From: CAYLZN01 sp964387935 | GTDB taxonomy: Bacteria > Acidobacteriota > Vicinamibacteria > Vicinamibacterales > JAFNAJ01 | Direction of reading: 5' to 3' | NCBI GenBank assembly: GCA_964387935.1 | Contig: CAYLZN010000118.1 | Location: 1-14,921, forward strand | Length of the DNA stretch: 14,921 bases | Shown here: positions 1 through 7,273 of the stretch, piece after piece | Layout: each line of letters begins with the position of its first letter | Position numbering within the stretch: the first letter of the stretch is position 1 | Notes under the pieces: model-generated | Told to the model about the DNA's origin: nothing | Seen by the model: the letters and a program-made list of their open reading frames with translations, nothing else | Database searches by the model: none | Translations under genes and position numbers: made by a program

Positions 1-914
1 CGTCCCAGCGCGCGCGCCGCCGCGGCGACGATGCGCAGGGCGTGAGCGGCCGGATCCAGCAGCGCCTGCAACGCCGCGACACCCCGCCGTTCCTTCACCA
101 CGCCCAGGCCCTGCGCCGCAAACGCGACGGTGTCGGTCCCCCGGGCCTGCGTGAGGGCGAGGAGCGCCGGTCCCGCGCGCGGATCTTCGATGCGCTGCAG
201 GGCGTAGGCCGTGGGCCACCACCGCACGCGTGGCTCACCGCGGCCGTCCAGAGTGGCCGCCGCCAGCGGCTCCCACGCCTTGAGCCGGACCAACGCGTAC
301 AGACCGAGGCGGAACGCGTTGGCCTCTGGCGGCACGTCGGCACCGGGATCCTCTTCTGCGAGGCCGGTCACCGCCGGATGCCCGGCGTACCGTTGTACGA
401 CAGCGCCGATCGCGGTGGCCGACGACGGATCGCCGATCGAGCCCAGGGCTTCGGCCGCCCTGCCTTGCACGCCGGGCCGCTCGTCTCCGAGCGCGGCGAC
501 CAGCACCGGCACGGCGCGGCGATCGCGCAGCAGCCCCAGCGCGAAGCACACGGCCTCGCGGACGTCCGGGTCTGGATCATCCAGGGCTTCGACGAGGCGG
601 GGGACGCCCTCGGCCAGCCCCACGCGGCCGATCCCCAGCGCGGCACGGCGACGAATGCGGGCATCGCCGTCGATGAGCAGCCGGGTCAGGTCCGCCGTGG
701 GCTGCGCCGCAGGCGCGCCGGGATTGGGCGCTGGCTGCACGGCGGGCACCTCTGCGGGCGCGATCTCGCGCAGCACCCGACGGTCTTCGAGACGCAGGAT
801 CCAGCCCAGCTTCTCCTCGTAGGACGGCGGGGCGGGGACCGGAGCTGGCGGGGGAGGCGTGCTCGCGCAGGCGCTCGCGAGCGCCGCCACGAGCAGCAAC
901 ACAGGACCTCTCAT
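1..914 (-). CDS. HEAT-repeat lipoprotein, 3' end beyond window
   Basis: An uninterrupted frame of 304 codons starts at ATG 914-912 and is still open at base 1, so the C-terminus is missing. The N-terminus is a short hydrophobic segment (VLLLVAALASAC) with Cys16 as a possible lipidation site. The lipobox is imperfect because -3 is Ala. A Pro/Ala-rich linker follows (about 18-31 and again 55-72). From about residue 75 there are at least three tandem helical repeats of about 31 residues with the HEAT pattern (D.D..VR..A..ALG....  ..AVP.L..AL), for example DPDPDVREAVCFALG. More degenerate repeats follow to the edge. HEAT solenoids are protein-binding scaffolds, and a lipoprotein form would sit in the envelope. 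In related bacteria such proteins sometimes carry a C-terminal cyclophilin domain, but that cannot be tested here. The ATG overlaps the stop of the upstream racemase gene (ATGA), so translation is probably coupled. The frame and repeats are clear; the function is unknown. Confidence 0.8.
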   Translation of the reverse strand, partial: MRGPVLLLVAALASACASTPPPPAPVPAPPSYEEKLGWILRLEDRRVLREIAPAEVPAVQPAPNPGAPAAQPTADLTRLLIDGDARIRRRAALGIGRVGLAEGVPRLVEALDDPDPDVREAVCFALGLLRDRRAVPVLVAALGDERPGVQGRAAEALGSIGDPSSATAIGAVVQRYAGHPAVTGLAEEDPGADVPPEANAFRLGLYALVRLKAWEPLAAATLDGRGEPRVRWWPTAYALQRIEDPRAGPALLALTQARGTDTVAFAAQGLGVVKERRGVAALQALLDPAAHALRIVAAAARALG

Positions 915-2020
915 GCGTGCAATCTCAGGACCTCGTCCGTCACGCTCGACACCCGATCTTCGATCACGGTGACGCCGATGCCGGGCCCGTCCGGGACCGC
1001 AATGGTGCCATCCGGCCGGACCTCGATCGGGGGATCGACCAGGTCGGGGTCGAAGTAGCGCCGGCTGGCCGCGATGTCACCGGGCAGCGAGAAGTTGGGC
1101 AGCGAGGCGAGGTGGATGTTGTGGGCCCGCCCGACACCGGTCTCGAGCATGCCGCCGTGCCACACCGGGATCTCGTGCGCAGCGCACAGATCGTGGAGCG
1201 CCACCGACGCCGTGTGTCCGCCCACCCGTCCCGGTTTGATGTTGATGATGCGACACGCAGAGAGCGCGATCGCCTCCGCGGCCCGGTTCACGGTGGAGAT
1301 CGACTCGTCCAGGCAGATCGGCGTCCGGAGGGTGCGCTGCAGGCTCGCGTGGTCGCGGATGTCGTCGTAGTCGAGCGGTTGCTCGATCATGGTGAGCCCG
1401 AACTCGTCCAGCGCCCGCAGGTGGTCAGCCATCTCGAGGGTGTAGGCCGCGTTGGCATCCACCATGAGAGGGAACTCACCGAATCGCTTGCGCAGGAAGG
1501 CCACGGCCTCGAGGTCCCATCCGGGCTTGATCTTGATCTTCACCCGCTGGTACCCCGCGGCACGCTCCAGGGCCACGCGATCCGCGAGCTCCTCGAGCGA
1601 CCCCTGGATGCCGATCGACACGCCGGAGGCGATCGAGGCCCGCGTGCCCCCCAGGAGGCGGGCCAGCGGCTCGCCCGCCTGCGTCGCCGCGAGATCCCAG
1701 GCCCCCATCTCGAGAGCGGCCTTCGCCATCTGGTGTCCCCGTACGAACTGGAGTGCGTGCGCCACCTCGCGCGGGTGTGCGAATCGCTTTCCCAGCACGG
1801 CGGGCACGAGATAGTCGCTCAGCACGTGCCATGCCGTCCTGACCGTCTCGGCACTGTAGAACGGATGCGCGTCCGCCACGCATTCGCCCCAGCCGACGGC
1901 TCCTTCTCCATCGACGCGGATCAGAATGAGGGCGCGCTCGTCGGTGCGCCCGAAGCTCGTTTCGAAGAAGCGCACGAGCGGGAGGTGCAGCAGGCGGAGT
2001 TCGATGGCGTCGATGAGCAC
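911..2020 (-). CDS. menC: o-succinylbenzoate synthase / N-succinylamino-acid racemase family enzyme
   Basis: A 369-aa enolase-superfamily protein, the normal length for the OSBS/NSAR group. It would dehydrate SHCHC to o-succinylbenzoate in menaquinone synthesis and/or racemise N-succinylamino acids. All catalytic signatures are visible: the KxK pair at K161/K163 (RVKIKIKPGWD), metal ligands D188 (MVDANAAY), E213 (MIEQPLDYDD) and D238 (CLDES), and the opposing lysine K262 in NIKPGRVGG. The family C-terminal block GGMLETGVGR is also present. I chose GTG 2020-2018 because it places the conserved N-terminal strand (LIDAIELRLL) correctly and no in-frame ATG lies nearby; no strong Shine-Dalgarno is visible. 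No other men genes are in the window, so the physiological reaction is open. R265, three residues after K262, matches the arginine linked to racemase activity in Amycolatopsis NSAR. The gene is first in a two-gene minus-strand unit, coupled by ATGA to the HEAT lipoprotein and divergent from the deoxynucleoside kinase. Confidence 0.88.
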   Translation of the reverse strand: MLIDAIELRLLHLPLVRFFETSFGRTDERALILIRVDGEGAVGWGECVADAHPFYSAETVRTAWHVLSDYLVPAVLGKRFAHPREVAHALQFVRGHQMAKAALEMGAWDLAATQAGEPLARLLGGTRASIASGVSIGIQGSLEELADRVALERAAGYQRVKIKIKPGWDLEAVAFLRKRFGEFPLMVDANAAYTLEMADHLRALDEFGLTMIEQPLDYDDIRDHASLQRTLRTPICLDESISTVNRAAEAIALSACRIINIKPGRVGGHTASVALHDLCAAHEIPVWHGGMLETGVGRAHNIHLASLPNFSLPGDIAASRRYFDPDLVDPPIEVRPDGTIAVPDGPGIGVTVIEDRVSSVTDEVLRLHA

Positions 2021-2077
2021 GGCGGCGACTGCCCGGGGGGGCCGACCGACCGCATGGTAGCACGCGGGCGCGCGCCC

Positions 2078-2106
2078 TTGCTGGGCTTGTAAGCGACGAC
2101 TATACT
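2078..2106 (+). promoter_or_regulatory. Predicted sigma-70 promoter of the deoxynucleoside kinase gene
   Basis: TTGCTG (2078-2083), a 17-base spacer and TATACT (2101-2106). The -10 matches consensus at five of six positions and the spacing is optimal. Transcription should begin about 2112-2114, only 3-5 bases before the TTG start codon at 2117, so there is no room for a Shine-Dalgarno. Confidence 0.6.
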
Positions 2107-2116
2107 GCCGCCCATC

Positions 2117-2755
2117 TTGGACTTCCGTCACCTGGTCATCGACGGTCCGCCGAGTGTCGGCAAGACGGCGCTCGCCGACCGCCTCGGGACGCGGCTCGAT
2201 GCGGCCGTGGTGCTGGACGAAGGCGAGAACCCCTTTCTCGCCGATGCGTACGCCGGGCGGACGGGTGCGGCGTTCCAGGCGCAGCTGTTCGCCCTGCTGG
2301 CTCGACATCGCCAGCAGGCCACGCTGCGCCAGGGTGACCTGTTCAGCCAGACGACCATCGCCGACTACCTGTTCGACAAGGACAAGATCTACGCCTACCT
2401 CTCGCTGGACGACAATGAACTCTTCATCTACCAGCGGCTGTACGACCTGCTCGCGAAGGACGTGCCCGCGCCGGACCTCGTGTTCTACCTGCAGGCCCCG
2501 CCCGAGATCGTCTGGAAGCGACTGAAGCTGCGGGCTCGGCAGGACGCCGCGGTGCTGGTGCCTGCCGACTCGTACCTGCGCGAGCTCACCGACGCCTTCA
2601 ACCACTTCTATTTTCATTACGAGGCGACTCCGTTGCTGGTCGTGGAGACCTCGCACGTCGATCCGTCCTGGCCCGATGCGGCGGTGGAGGAGCTGCTGCG
2701 CCAGGTTCACTCGATGAGCGGGGGCACGCGCTACTACGTGCCTCGCGAAGTGTAG
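2117..2755 (+). CDS. Deoxynucleoside kinase (dNK family)
   Basis: A 212-aa protein of the dCK/dGK/thymidine-kinase-2-like family, which phosphorylates salvaged deoxynucleosides at the 5' position. The Walker A loop is G10-PPSVGKT17 directly after the first beta strand (RHLVIDG). The substrate-site segment DEGENPFLADAY is at about 34-45. The stretch TTIADYLFDKDKIYA (79-93) is typical of the bacterial branch, where it takes the place of the DRS/ERS motif. A LID-like arginine segment (KLRARQDA) lies at about 137-144. The start is TTG at 2117, the only start-like codon next to the first strand; the nearest in-frame alternative is CTG 2105, which lies inside the -10 element. The gene is preceded by a good promoter and followed 52 bases later by accD, which has its own candidate promoter, so the two need not be an operon. 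Which deoxynucleoside is preferred cannot be read from the sequence. Confidence 0.88.
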   Translation: MDFRHLVIDGPPSVGKTALADRLGTRLDAAVVLDEGENPFLADAYAGRTGAAFQAQLFALLARHRQQATLRQGDLFSQTTIADYLFDKDKIYAYLSLDDNELFIYQRLYDLLAKDVPAPDLVFYLQAPPEIVWKRLKLRARQDAAVLVPADSYLRELTDAFNHFYFHYEATPLLVVETSHVDPSWPDAAVEELLRQVHSMSGGTRYYVPREV

Positions 2756-2769
2756 GGCCGAGGCCCGCC

Positions 2770-2798
2770 TCGACAGGGCCGCGCCCAGCGGGTAAGCT
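2770..2798 (+). promoter_or_regulatory. Candidate promoter of accD-folC-lptD
   Basis: TCGACA (2770-2775, five of six -35 positions), a 17-base spacer and TAAGCT (2793-2798, TANNNT pattern but otherwise weak). The predicted transcription start is about 2804-2806, two to four bases before the accD ATG at 2808. No Shine-Dalgarno precedes the ATG. The good -35 and exact spacing make this plausible despite the poor centre of the -10. Confidence 0.45.
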
Positions 2799-2807
2799 TC
2801 GAATCCT

Positions 2808-3683
2808 ATGGCCTGGTTCAAGCGGGAACGGAAGCCCATGGCCCCGCCCGCCGACAAGCAGGTGCGCGTCCCGGAAGGACTGTGGGTCAAGTGCCCGGGG
2901 TGCGCCACCATCATCTACACCAAGGACCTCGCGGCCAGCCTGCACGTCTGTCCCCGCTGCACCCACCACTTCCGGGTGTCCGCGGTCGAGCGCCTGCGCC
3001 TGCTGTTCGACGGTGCGTGGGAGGAGCACGATCGTACGCTGGCCTCGACCGATCCCCTCGATTTCGTCGATACCAAGCCCTACAAGGCCCGGCTGGCTGC
3101 GGCGCAGAAGGCCACCGGCGTCAAGGACGCCGTCATCTGCGCGACCGGTGCCATCGACGGGATCACCACAGAGGTGGCGGCGATGGAGTACGGCTTCATC
3201 GGCGGCAGCATGGGTGTCGTGGTGGGCGAGAAGATCACACGGGCGGTGGAACGGGCGCTCGGACATCGCCGGCCGGTCGTGATCGTCTCCTGCTCGGGCG
3301 GGGCCCGGATGATGGAAGGCACCCTCTCCCTGCTGCAGATGGCGAAGGTCAGCGCGGCGCTCGCACGCCTGGATCGCGCCGGGCTCCCCTTCATCTCGGT
3401 GCTGACGGACCCGACCACTGGCGGGGTGACCGCCAGCTTCGCGATGCTGGGCGACGTGATCTTCGCCGAACCCAAGGCGCTCATCGGCTTTGCCGGCCCG
3501 CGGGTCATCGAGCAGACGATCCGACAGAAGCTGCCGGAAGGGTTCCAGCGAAGTGAGTTCCTGCTCGCCAAAGGCATGGTGGACGCGGTCGTCGAACGGC
3601 AGCACTTGAAGACGACGATCGCGCAGGCGCTGCGCTTCATGACCCCGACGGCCGCGGGCGAGTCGTCTCGCGCGCAGGGGTGA
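2808..3683 (+). CDS. accD: Acetyl-CoA carboxylase carboxyltransferase subunit beta
   Basis: A 291-aa protein, the usual length for AccD. With AccA it forms the carboxyltransferase that moves CO2 from carboxybiotin to acetyl-CoA, giving malonyl-CoA for fatty-acid synthesis in the cytoplasm. The N-terminal zinc ribbon is complete: C29, C32, C48 and C51 (CPGC ... CPRC). The crotonase-fold carboxyltransferase domain follows, with VVIVSCSGGARMMEG and TDPTTGGVTASFAMLGD as the acyl-CoA/oxyanion region and IGFAGPRVIEQTI near the C-terminus. The start ATG gives the typical MAWFKR N-terminus; no Shine-Dalgarno is visible and a -10-like element lies just upstream. folC follows after 12 bases, the accD-folC arrangement also found in E. 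coli. accA is not in the window. Confidence 0.96.
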   Translation: MAWFKRERKPMAPPADKQVRVPEGLWVKCPGCATIIYTKDLAASLHVCPRCTHHFRVSAVERLRLLFDGAWEEHDRTLASTDPLDFVDTKPYKARLAAAQKATGVKDAVICATGAIDGITTEVAAMEYGFIGGSMGVVVGEKITRAVERALGHRRPVVIVSCSGGARMMEGTLSLLQMAKVSAALARLDRAGLPFISVLTDPTTGGVTASFAMLGDVIFAEPKALIGFAGPRVIEQTIRQKLPEGFQRSEFLLAKGMVDAVVERQHLKTTIAQALRFMTPTAAGESSRAQG

Positions 3684-3695
3684 GCTGCGTCTCAC

Positions 3696-4988
3696 ATGGA
3701 CCCTGTCGAAGCACTGCTGGCCCGCGACCAGCACGGCGTCAAGTTCGGCCTCGAGAGCATCCGCACCCTGTGCGCCGCGCTCGGGCACCCGGAGCGCTCC
3801 TGTCCGAGCGTCCTCGTGGCGGGCACCAACGGCAAGGGATCCGTGACGGCCATGACCGCCACGGCCCTGACCGCCGCCGGCCATCGCACGGCCCGCTACA
3901 CGTCCCCGCACCTCGTGCGCGTCGAGGAACGCTTCGTCGTCGACGACCAGCCGGTGTCGCGGGATGCCCTGCGACAGGCGGCGGCCACCGTACTGGAGGT
4001 CGAGCGCCGCTGCCTCGAGCAGGGGCGCCTGCAGGCGCCGGTGACGTTCTTCGAAGTGACGACGGCGACCGCGTTCGAGCTGTTCCGGCGCGCCGCCGCG
4101 GAGGTCCTGGTGCTCGAGGTCGGCATGGGGGGACGGCTCGATGCCACCAACGCCTCCGACCCCTGCGTGTGCGCGATCACGTCGATTGCCTTCGATCACA
4201 TGCGGTTCCTGGGCGAGACCCTGGGCGCGATCGCGTTCGAAAAAGCAGGCGTCATGCGGCCCGACCGACCGACGGTGCTGGGGCCGCTGCCCGATGAGGC
4301 CCGGGACGTCATCGCGCAGCTCGCCGCCGAGCGCGGGGTCCCGCTGGTCGAGGCTGACGAGGGCGTGCACTGGCGCCGTGACCTGCTCCCCGACGGGCGG
4401 ACGAGCCTGACCCTGTCCACCCCGGAGGCCGACTACGGAACGGTGACGCTGGCCCTGCGTGGCGCGCACCAGGTGGCAAATGCCATCGTGGCCGTCCGGT
4501 TGCTCGAACAGGCGCGCCAGGCGGGCCTGCGCCTCTCGCGCGAGGCGATCATGGCGGGACTCGTCCAGGCTCGGTGGCCCGCCCGACTGCAGGAGGTCGT
4601 CCGGCGCGACGGGAAGCGAATCCTGCTCGATGCCGCCCACAACCCCGCGGGCGCGGCAACCCTCGCCCACTACCTGCTCGAGGTGCGCGCGCCCCGGGTA
4701 CCCGTGGTGTTCGGCGCCATGCGGGACAAGGCCATCGTCGAGATGCTCCATACCCTCGAGCCCTGCGCGGCCCGATTCGTCTTCACCCAGGCGACGTCGC
4801 CCCGGGCCATGCCGGCCACCGATGTGGCGTGCCAGGCGCGGCAGGCTGGCGTCTCGGTCCCCGTGACGGTCGTGCCCGACCCCCACGAAGCCTTGCAGCA
4901 GGCCCTCGACGGTGCCGATCTCGTCGTGGTCGCAGGGTCGATGTTCGTGATCGGTGAACTGCTGCCGCACCTGCCCGCTGTGGTATGA
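3696..4988 (+). CDS. folC: Folylpolyglutamate synthase / dihydrofolate synthase
   Basis: A 430-aa Mur-ligase-family enzyme of normal length. It adds glutamate to dihydropteroate and extends the gamma-polyglutamate tail of folates, using ATP. Visible signatures in order: ATP loop GTNGKGSV (43-50), folate-site YTSPHLVRVEER, EVGMGGRLDATNA (Mg-binding glutamate), DHMRFLGETLGAIAFEKAGV containing the modifiable lysine, the RWPARLQ linker and LLDAAHNPAGA of the C-terminal domain. ATG 3696 is 12 bases after the accD stop; a GGGG-rich stretch lies upstream but too far for an ideal Shine-Dalgarno. The stop overlaps the lptD start as ATGA, so LptD translation is probably coupled to FolC. The gene sits in one unit with accD and lptD. 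Confidence 0.95.
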   Translation: MDPVEALLARDQHGVKFGLESIRTLCAALGHPERSCPSVLVAGTNGKGSVTAMTATALTAAGHRTARYTSPHLVRVEERFVVDDQPVSRDALRQAAATVLEVERRCLEQGRLQAPVTFFEVTTATAFELFRRAAAEVLVLEVGMGGRLDATNASDPCVCAITSIAFDHMRFLGETLGAIAFEKAGVMRPDRPTVLGPLPDEARDVIAQLAAERGVPLVEADEGVHWRRDLLPDGRTSLTLSTPEADYGTVTLALRGAHQVANAIVAVRLLEQARQAGLRLSREAIMAGLVQARWPARLQEVVRRDGKRILLDAAHNPAGAATLAHYLLEVRAPRVPVVFGAMRDKAIVEMLHTLEPCAARFVFTQATSPRAMPATDVACQARQAGVSVPVTVVPDPHEALQQALDGADLVVVAGSMFVIGELLPHLPAVV

Positions 4989-7266
4989 GTAACAGCTGGA
5001 TGTCTTCCCTGTGGCGCGCGGTCGTCGTGTGCAGCCTCCTGGCCGCTGGCGTCCGGCCTGCGTCGGCCCAGCTCCCCGGATTCACCATCACGAAGCAGTT
5101 CGTGGCGGAGCGCTTGAGCGAGGATCACTGGCGTGCGACGGGCCAGGTCGAGCTCGAGAAAGACGACATGCGGTTCTACGCCGACGAGGTGGACTACTAC
5201 CCGAAGGAGCACCGCCTCGTCGCCGCCGGCAACGTGGTCTACGTGTCGAAGGAGAACCGGATCGCGGCCGACCGGCTGGAGTTCAACACCGAGACGCGAC
5301 TCGGGACGTTCTACAACGCCTCCGGCACGGCGCGACTGACCCAGAGCGTGGACCGCAGCATGTTCGGAACCCAGGAGCCGGACGCGTACTTCTTCGGCGA
5401 GGTTCTGGAAAAAGTCGGCCCCGACAAGTACCACATCGAGAAGGGCGGGTTCACGACGTGCCTCCAGCCGACGCCGCGCTGGGAGGTCTCCGCGAGTTCG
5501 CTGACCATGACGCTCGAGGAGTACGCGATCGTCAAGAACTCGGTCCTCAAAGTCAAAGGGGTTCCCGTCTTCTACATGCCCCTCTTCTACTACCCCGTGC
5601 AGGAAGACGACCGGGCCACCGGCTTCCTGATTCCCACCTACGGGACCTCCACGATCCGCGGGCAGTCGTTGTCGAACGCGTTCTTCTATGCGATCAGCCG
5701 GAGCCAGGACGCGACGGTCTTCCACGACTGGTTCTCCCGGACCGGGCAGGGGGTCGGGGGTGAGTACCGGTACATCGCCAGCCCGGGGTCCGAGGGCAGC
5801 GTGCGCACGTACTACCTGGACGAGAAGGCCATCACGTACACGGACTCGACGGGCGCCGAGCAGACGCAGCCCGCGCGCCGGAGCTACGAACTCCGCGGCC
5901 GGGCCGTGCAGCGGCTGCCGGCCAACCTCCGCGCCCGTGCCGACGTGGACTACTTCTCGGACGTGACGGTCCAGCAGACGTACCAGACGAACCTCTACAA
6001 CGCGTCGTTGCGGCAGCGCAGCTACGGAGCCAACCTCGCGGGCAGCTGGGGCGCCACCTCCGCCAGCGGCACCTTCAACCTGAGGGAGATCTTCTACAAC
6101 GACACCGACTCGACCCTGTATGGCAACGCACCTCGCATTGCCTTCAGCCGAGCGCCTCGCCGCCTGTTCGGGTCNNNNNNNNNNTGTACTTCTCGCTCGG
6201 CAGCGAGTACAACACGCAGGTGCGGACGGAACGCGGGAAGGACAACGAGGTTCCCCTGGGGCTGACGCGCCTCGACATCAGCCCGCAGTTCCGCTATCCC
6301 CTGAGCCGCTGGCCGTTCCTCGGGGTCACCGCGTCGCTCGCGTGGCGCAACACGTTCTACTCCGAGAGCTTCGACGATACGGGCGCCCGGGTGCCGACCT
6401 GGCTGACACGCCAGTTCATGGACATGCGGGCCGACGTCACCGGCCCGACGTTCACCCGGATCTTCGACACGAAGAACGGGTTCGCGGATCGTATCAAGCA
6501 CGTCATCGAGCCCAGCTTCGACATCAACCGGTCGACCCTCATCGACAACTACGATCGCATCGTCAAGCTGGACAGCTACGACTACACCTTCGGCGGCACG
6601 ACGCGGATCACCTACGGGCTGGTCAACCGCCTGCTCGCCAGGCGCCCGGGGAGCCGCCAGGGCTCCGCCCGCGAATTCGTCACCGTGCAGCTGTCGCAGA
6701 CCTACTACAGTGACGAACGGGCGAGCCAGGTGGACCCCAGCTACGGTTCGAGCTTCCAGGGTCTCGAACCGCGCACGCTGTCGCCGTGGCTGCTGTCGGC
6801 CCGGGTGGCCCCGAGCGATCGCTGGGATGCCGGGACACGCCTGGAGTACGACCAGTACACGGGCGATCTGCTCACGATCGGGGCCTCGGGCCGGTTCGCC
6901 TATCGAGACGTCGTGCAGGCCACGAGTGGCTGGAGCCGCCGGCAGATCACCGAGACACGCGCGGACAACTACTGGAATCTCGGCACCACCGTCCGCGCCC
7001 TCAATGGCTCGGTGGGCGGCTTCTTCGGGTTCGACTACGACCTCTTCCGCGACCAGATGCTCCAGCGCCGTGTCCAGGCCTACTACAACGCGCAATGCTG
7101 CGGCGTGGCCTTCGAGTTCCAGACGTTCAACTTCCCGTACGCCAGTTCACGGTTCATCGTCCCGCGCGATCGGCGGTTCAATCTCACCTTCACCCTGGCC
7201 GGCATCGGCACGTTCTCGAACGTGTTCGGCGTGTTCGACAGCGGCGACTCCAGCCGGCAGCGTTGA
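4985..7266 (+). CDS. lptD: LPS-assembly outer-membrane protein LptD, interrupted by an assembly gap
   Basis: The outer-membrane beta-barrel that inserts LPS into the outer leaflet with LptE. The 396 codons before the N run and 359 after it add up to the expected LptD size (about 755 aa plus the gap). Residues 1-28 are a signal peptide with probable cleavage after PASA. Residues about 30-130 form the LptA-like periplasmic jelly roll (VELEKDDMRFYADEVDYY, GNVVYVSKENRIAADRLEF). The barrel region begins about 190 (YMPLFYYPVQ, ATGFLIPTYGTS) and ends in strands such as NLTFTLAGIGTFSNVFGVF. Cysteines outside the signal peptide that I can see are C159 (GGFTTCLQPTPRW) and an adjacent pair encoded at 7096-7101; the equivalent of E. 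coli C31 is absent. Read literally, the ten N put the two halves in different frames (frame of 4985, then frame of 6187). I treat this as an artefact of gap padding, not a real frameshift. The start overlaps the folC stop. Confidence 0.93.
6175..6184. other. Assembly gap (10 N) inside lptD
   Basis: Ten N replace unknown sequence. The upstream frame ends in GGG TCN (Gly-Ser) and the downstream frame resumes with NTG TAC TTC (Leu/Met/Val-Tyr-Phe). An intact frame needs a missing length of 2, 5, 8... bases (2 modulo 3), so ten cannot be the true length if the gene is whole. Confidence 0.97.
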
Positions 7267-7273
7267 AAACACC

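Noticed and set aside
42..1058. A plus-strand open frame opposite the HEAT lipoprotein
   Set aside because: The minus-strand frame has a lipoprotein signal, regular HEAT repeats and ATGA coupling; the plus-strand product is Arg/Gly-rich without structure.
2054..2059. TACCAT on the minus strand as a promoter of the menC-like gene
   Set aside because: It fits TANNNT and lies 33 bases before the GTG, but there is no -35 at 15-19 bases and no other support, so it is not listed as a feature.
2598..4970. A 790-codon minus-strand open frame opposite accD and folC
   Set aside because: Same reason: a low-complexity, charged composition with no motifs, fully opposite two unambiguous genes.
4985..7266. 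lptD as a frameshifted pseudogene
   Set aside because: The only frame change coincides exactly with the ten-N gap, and both halves are otherwise intact with conserved barrel segments to a proper stop.
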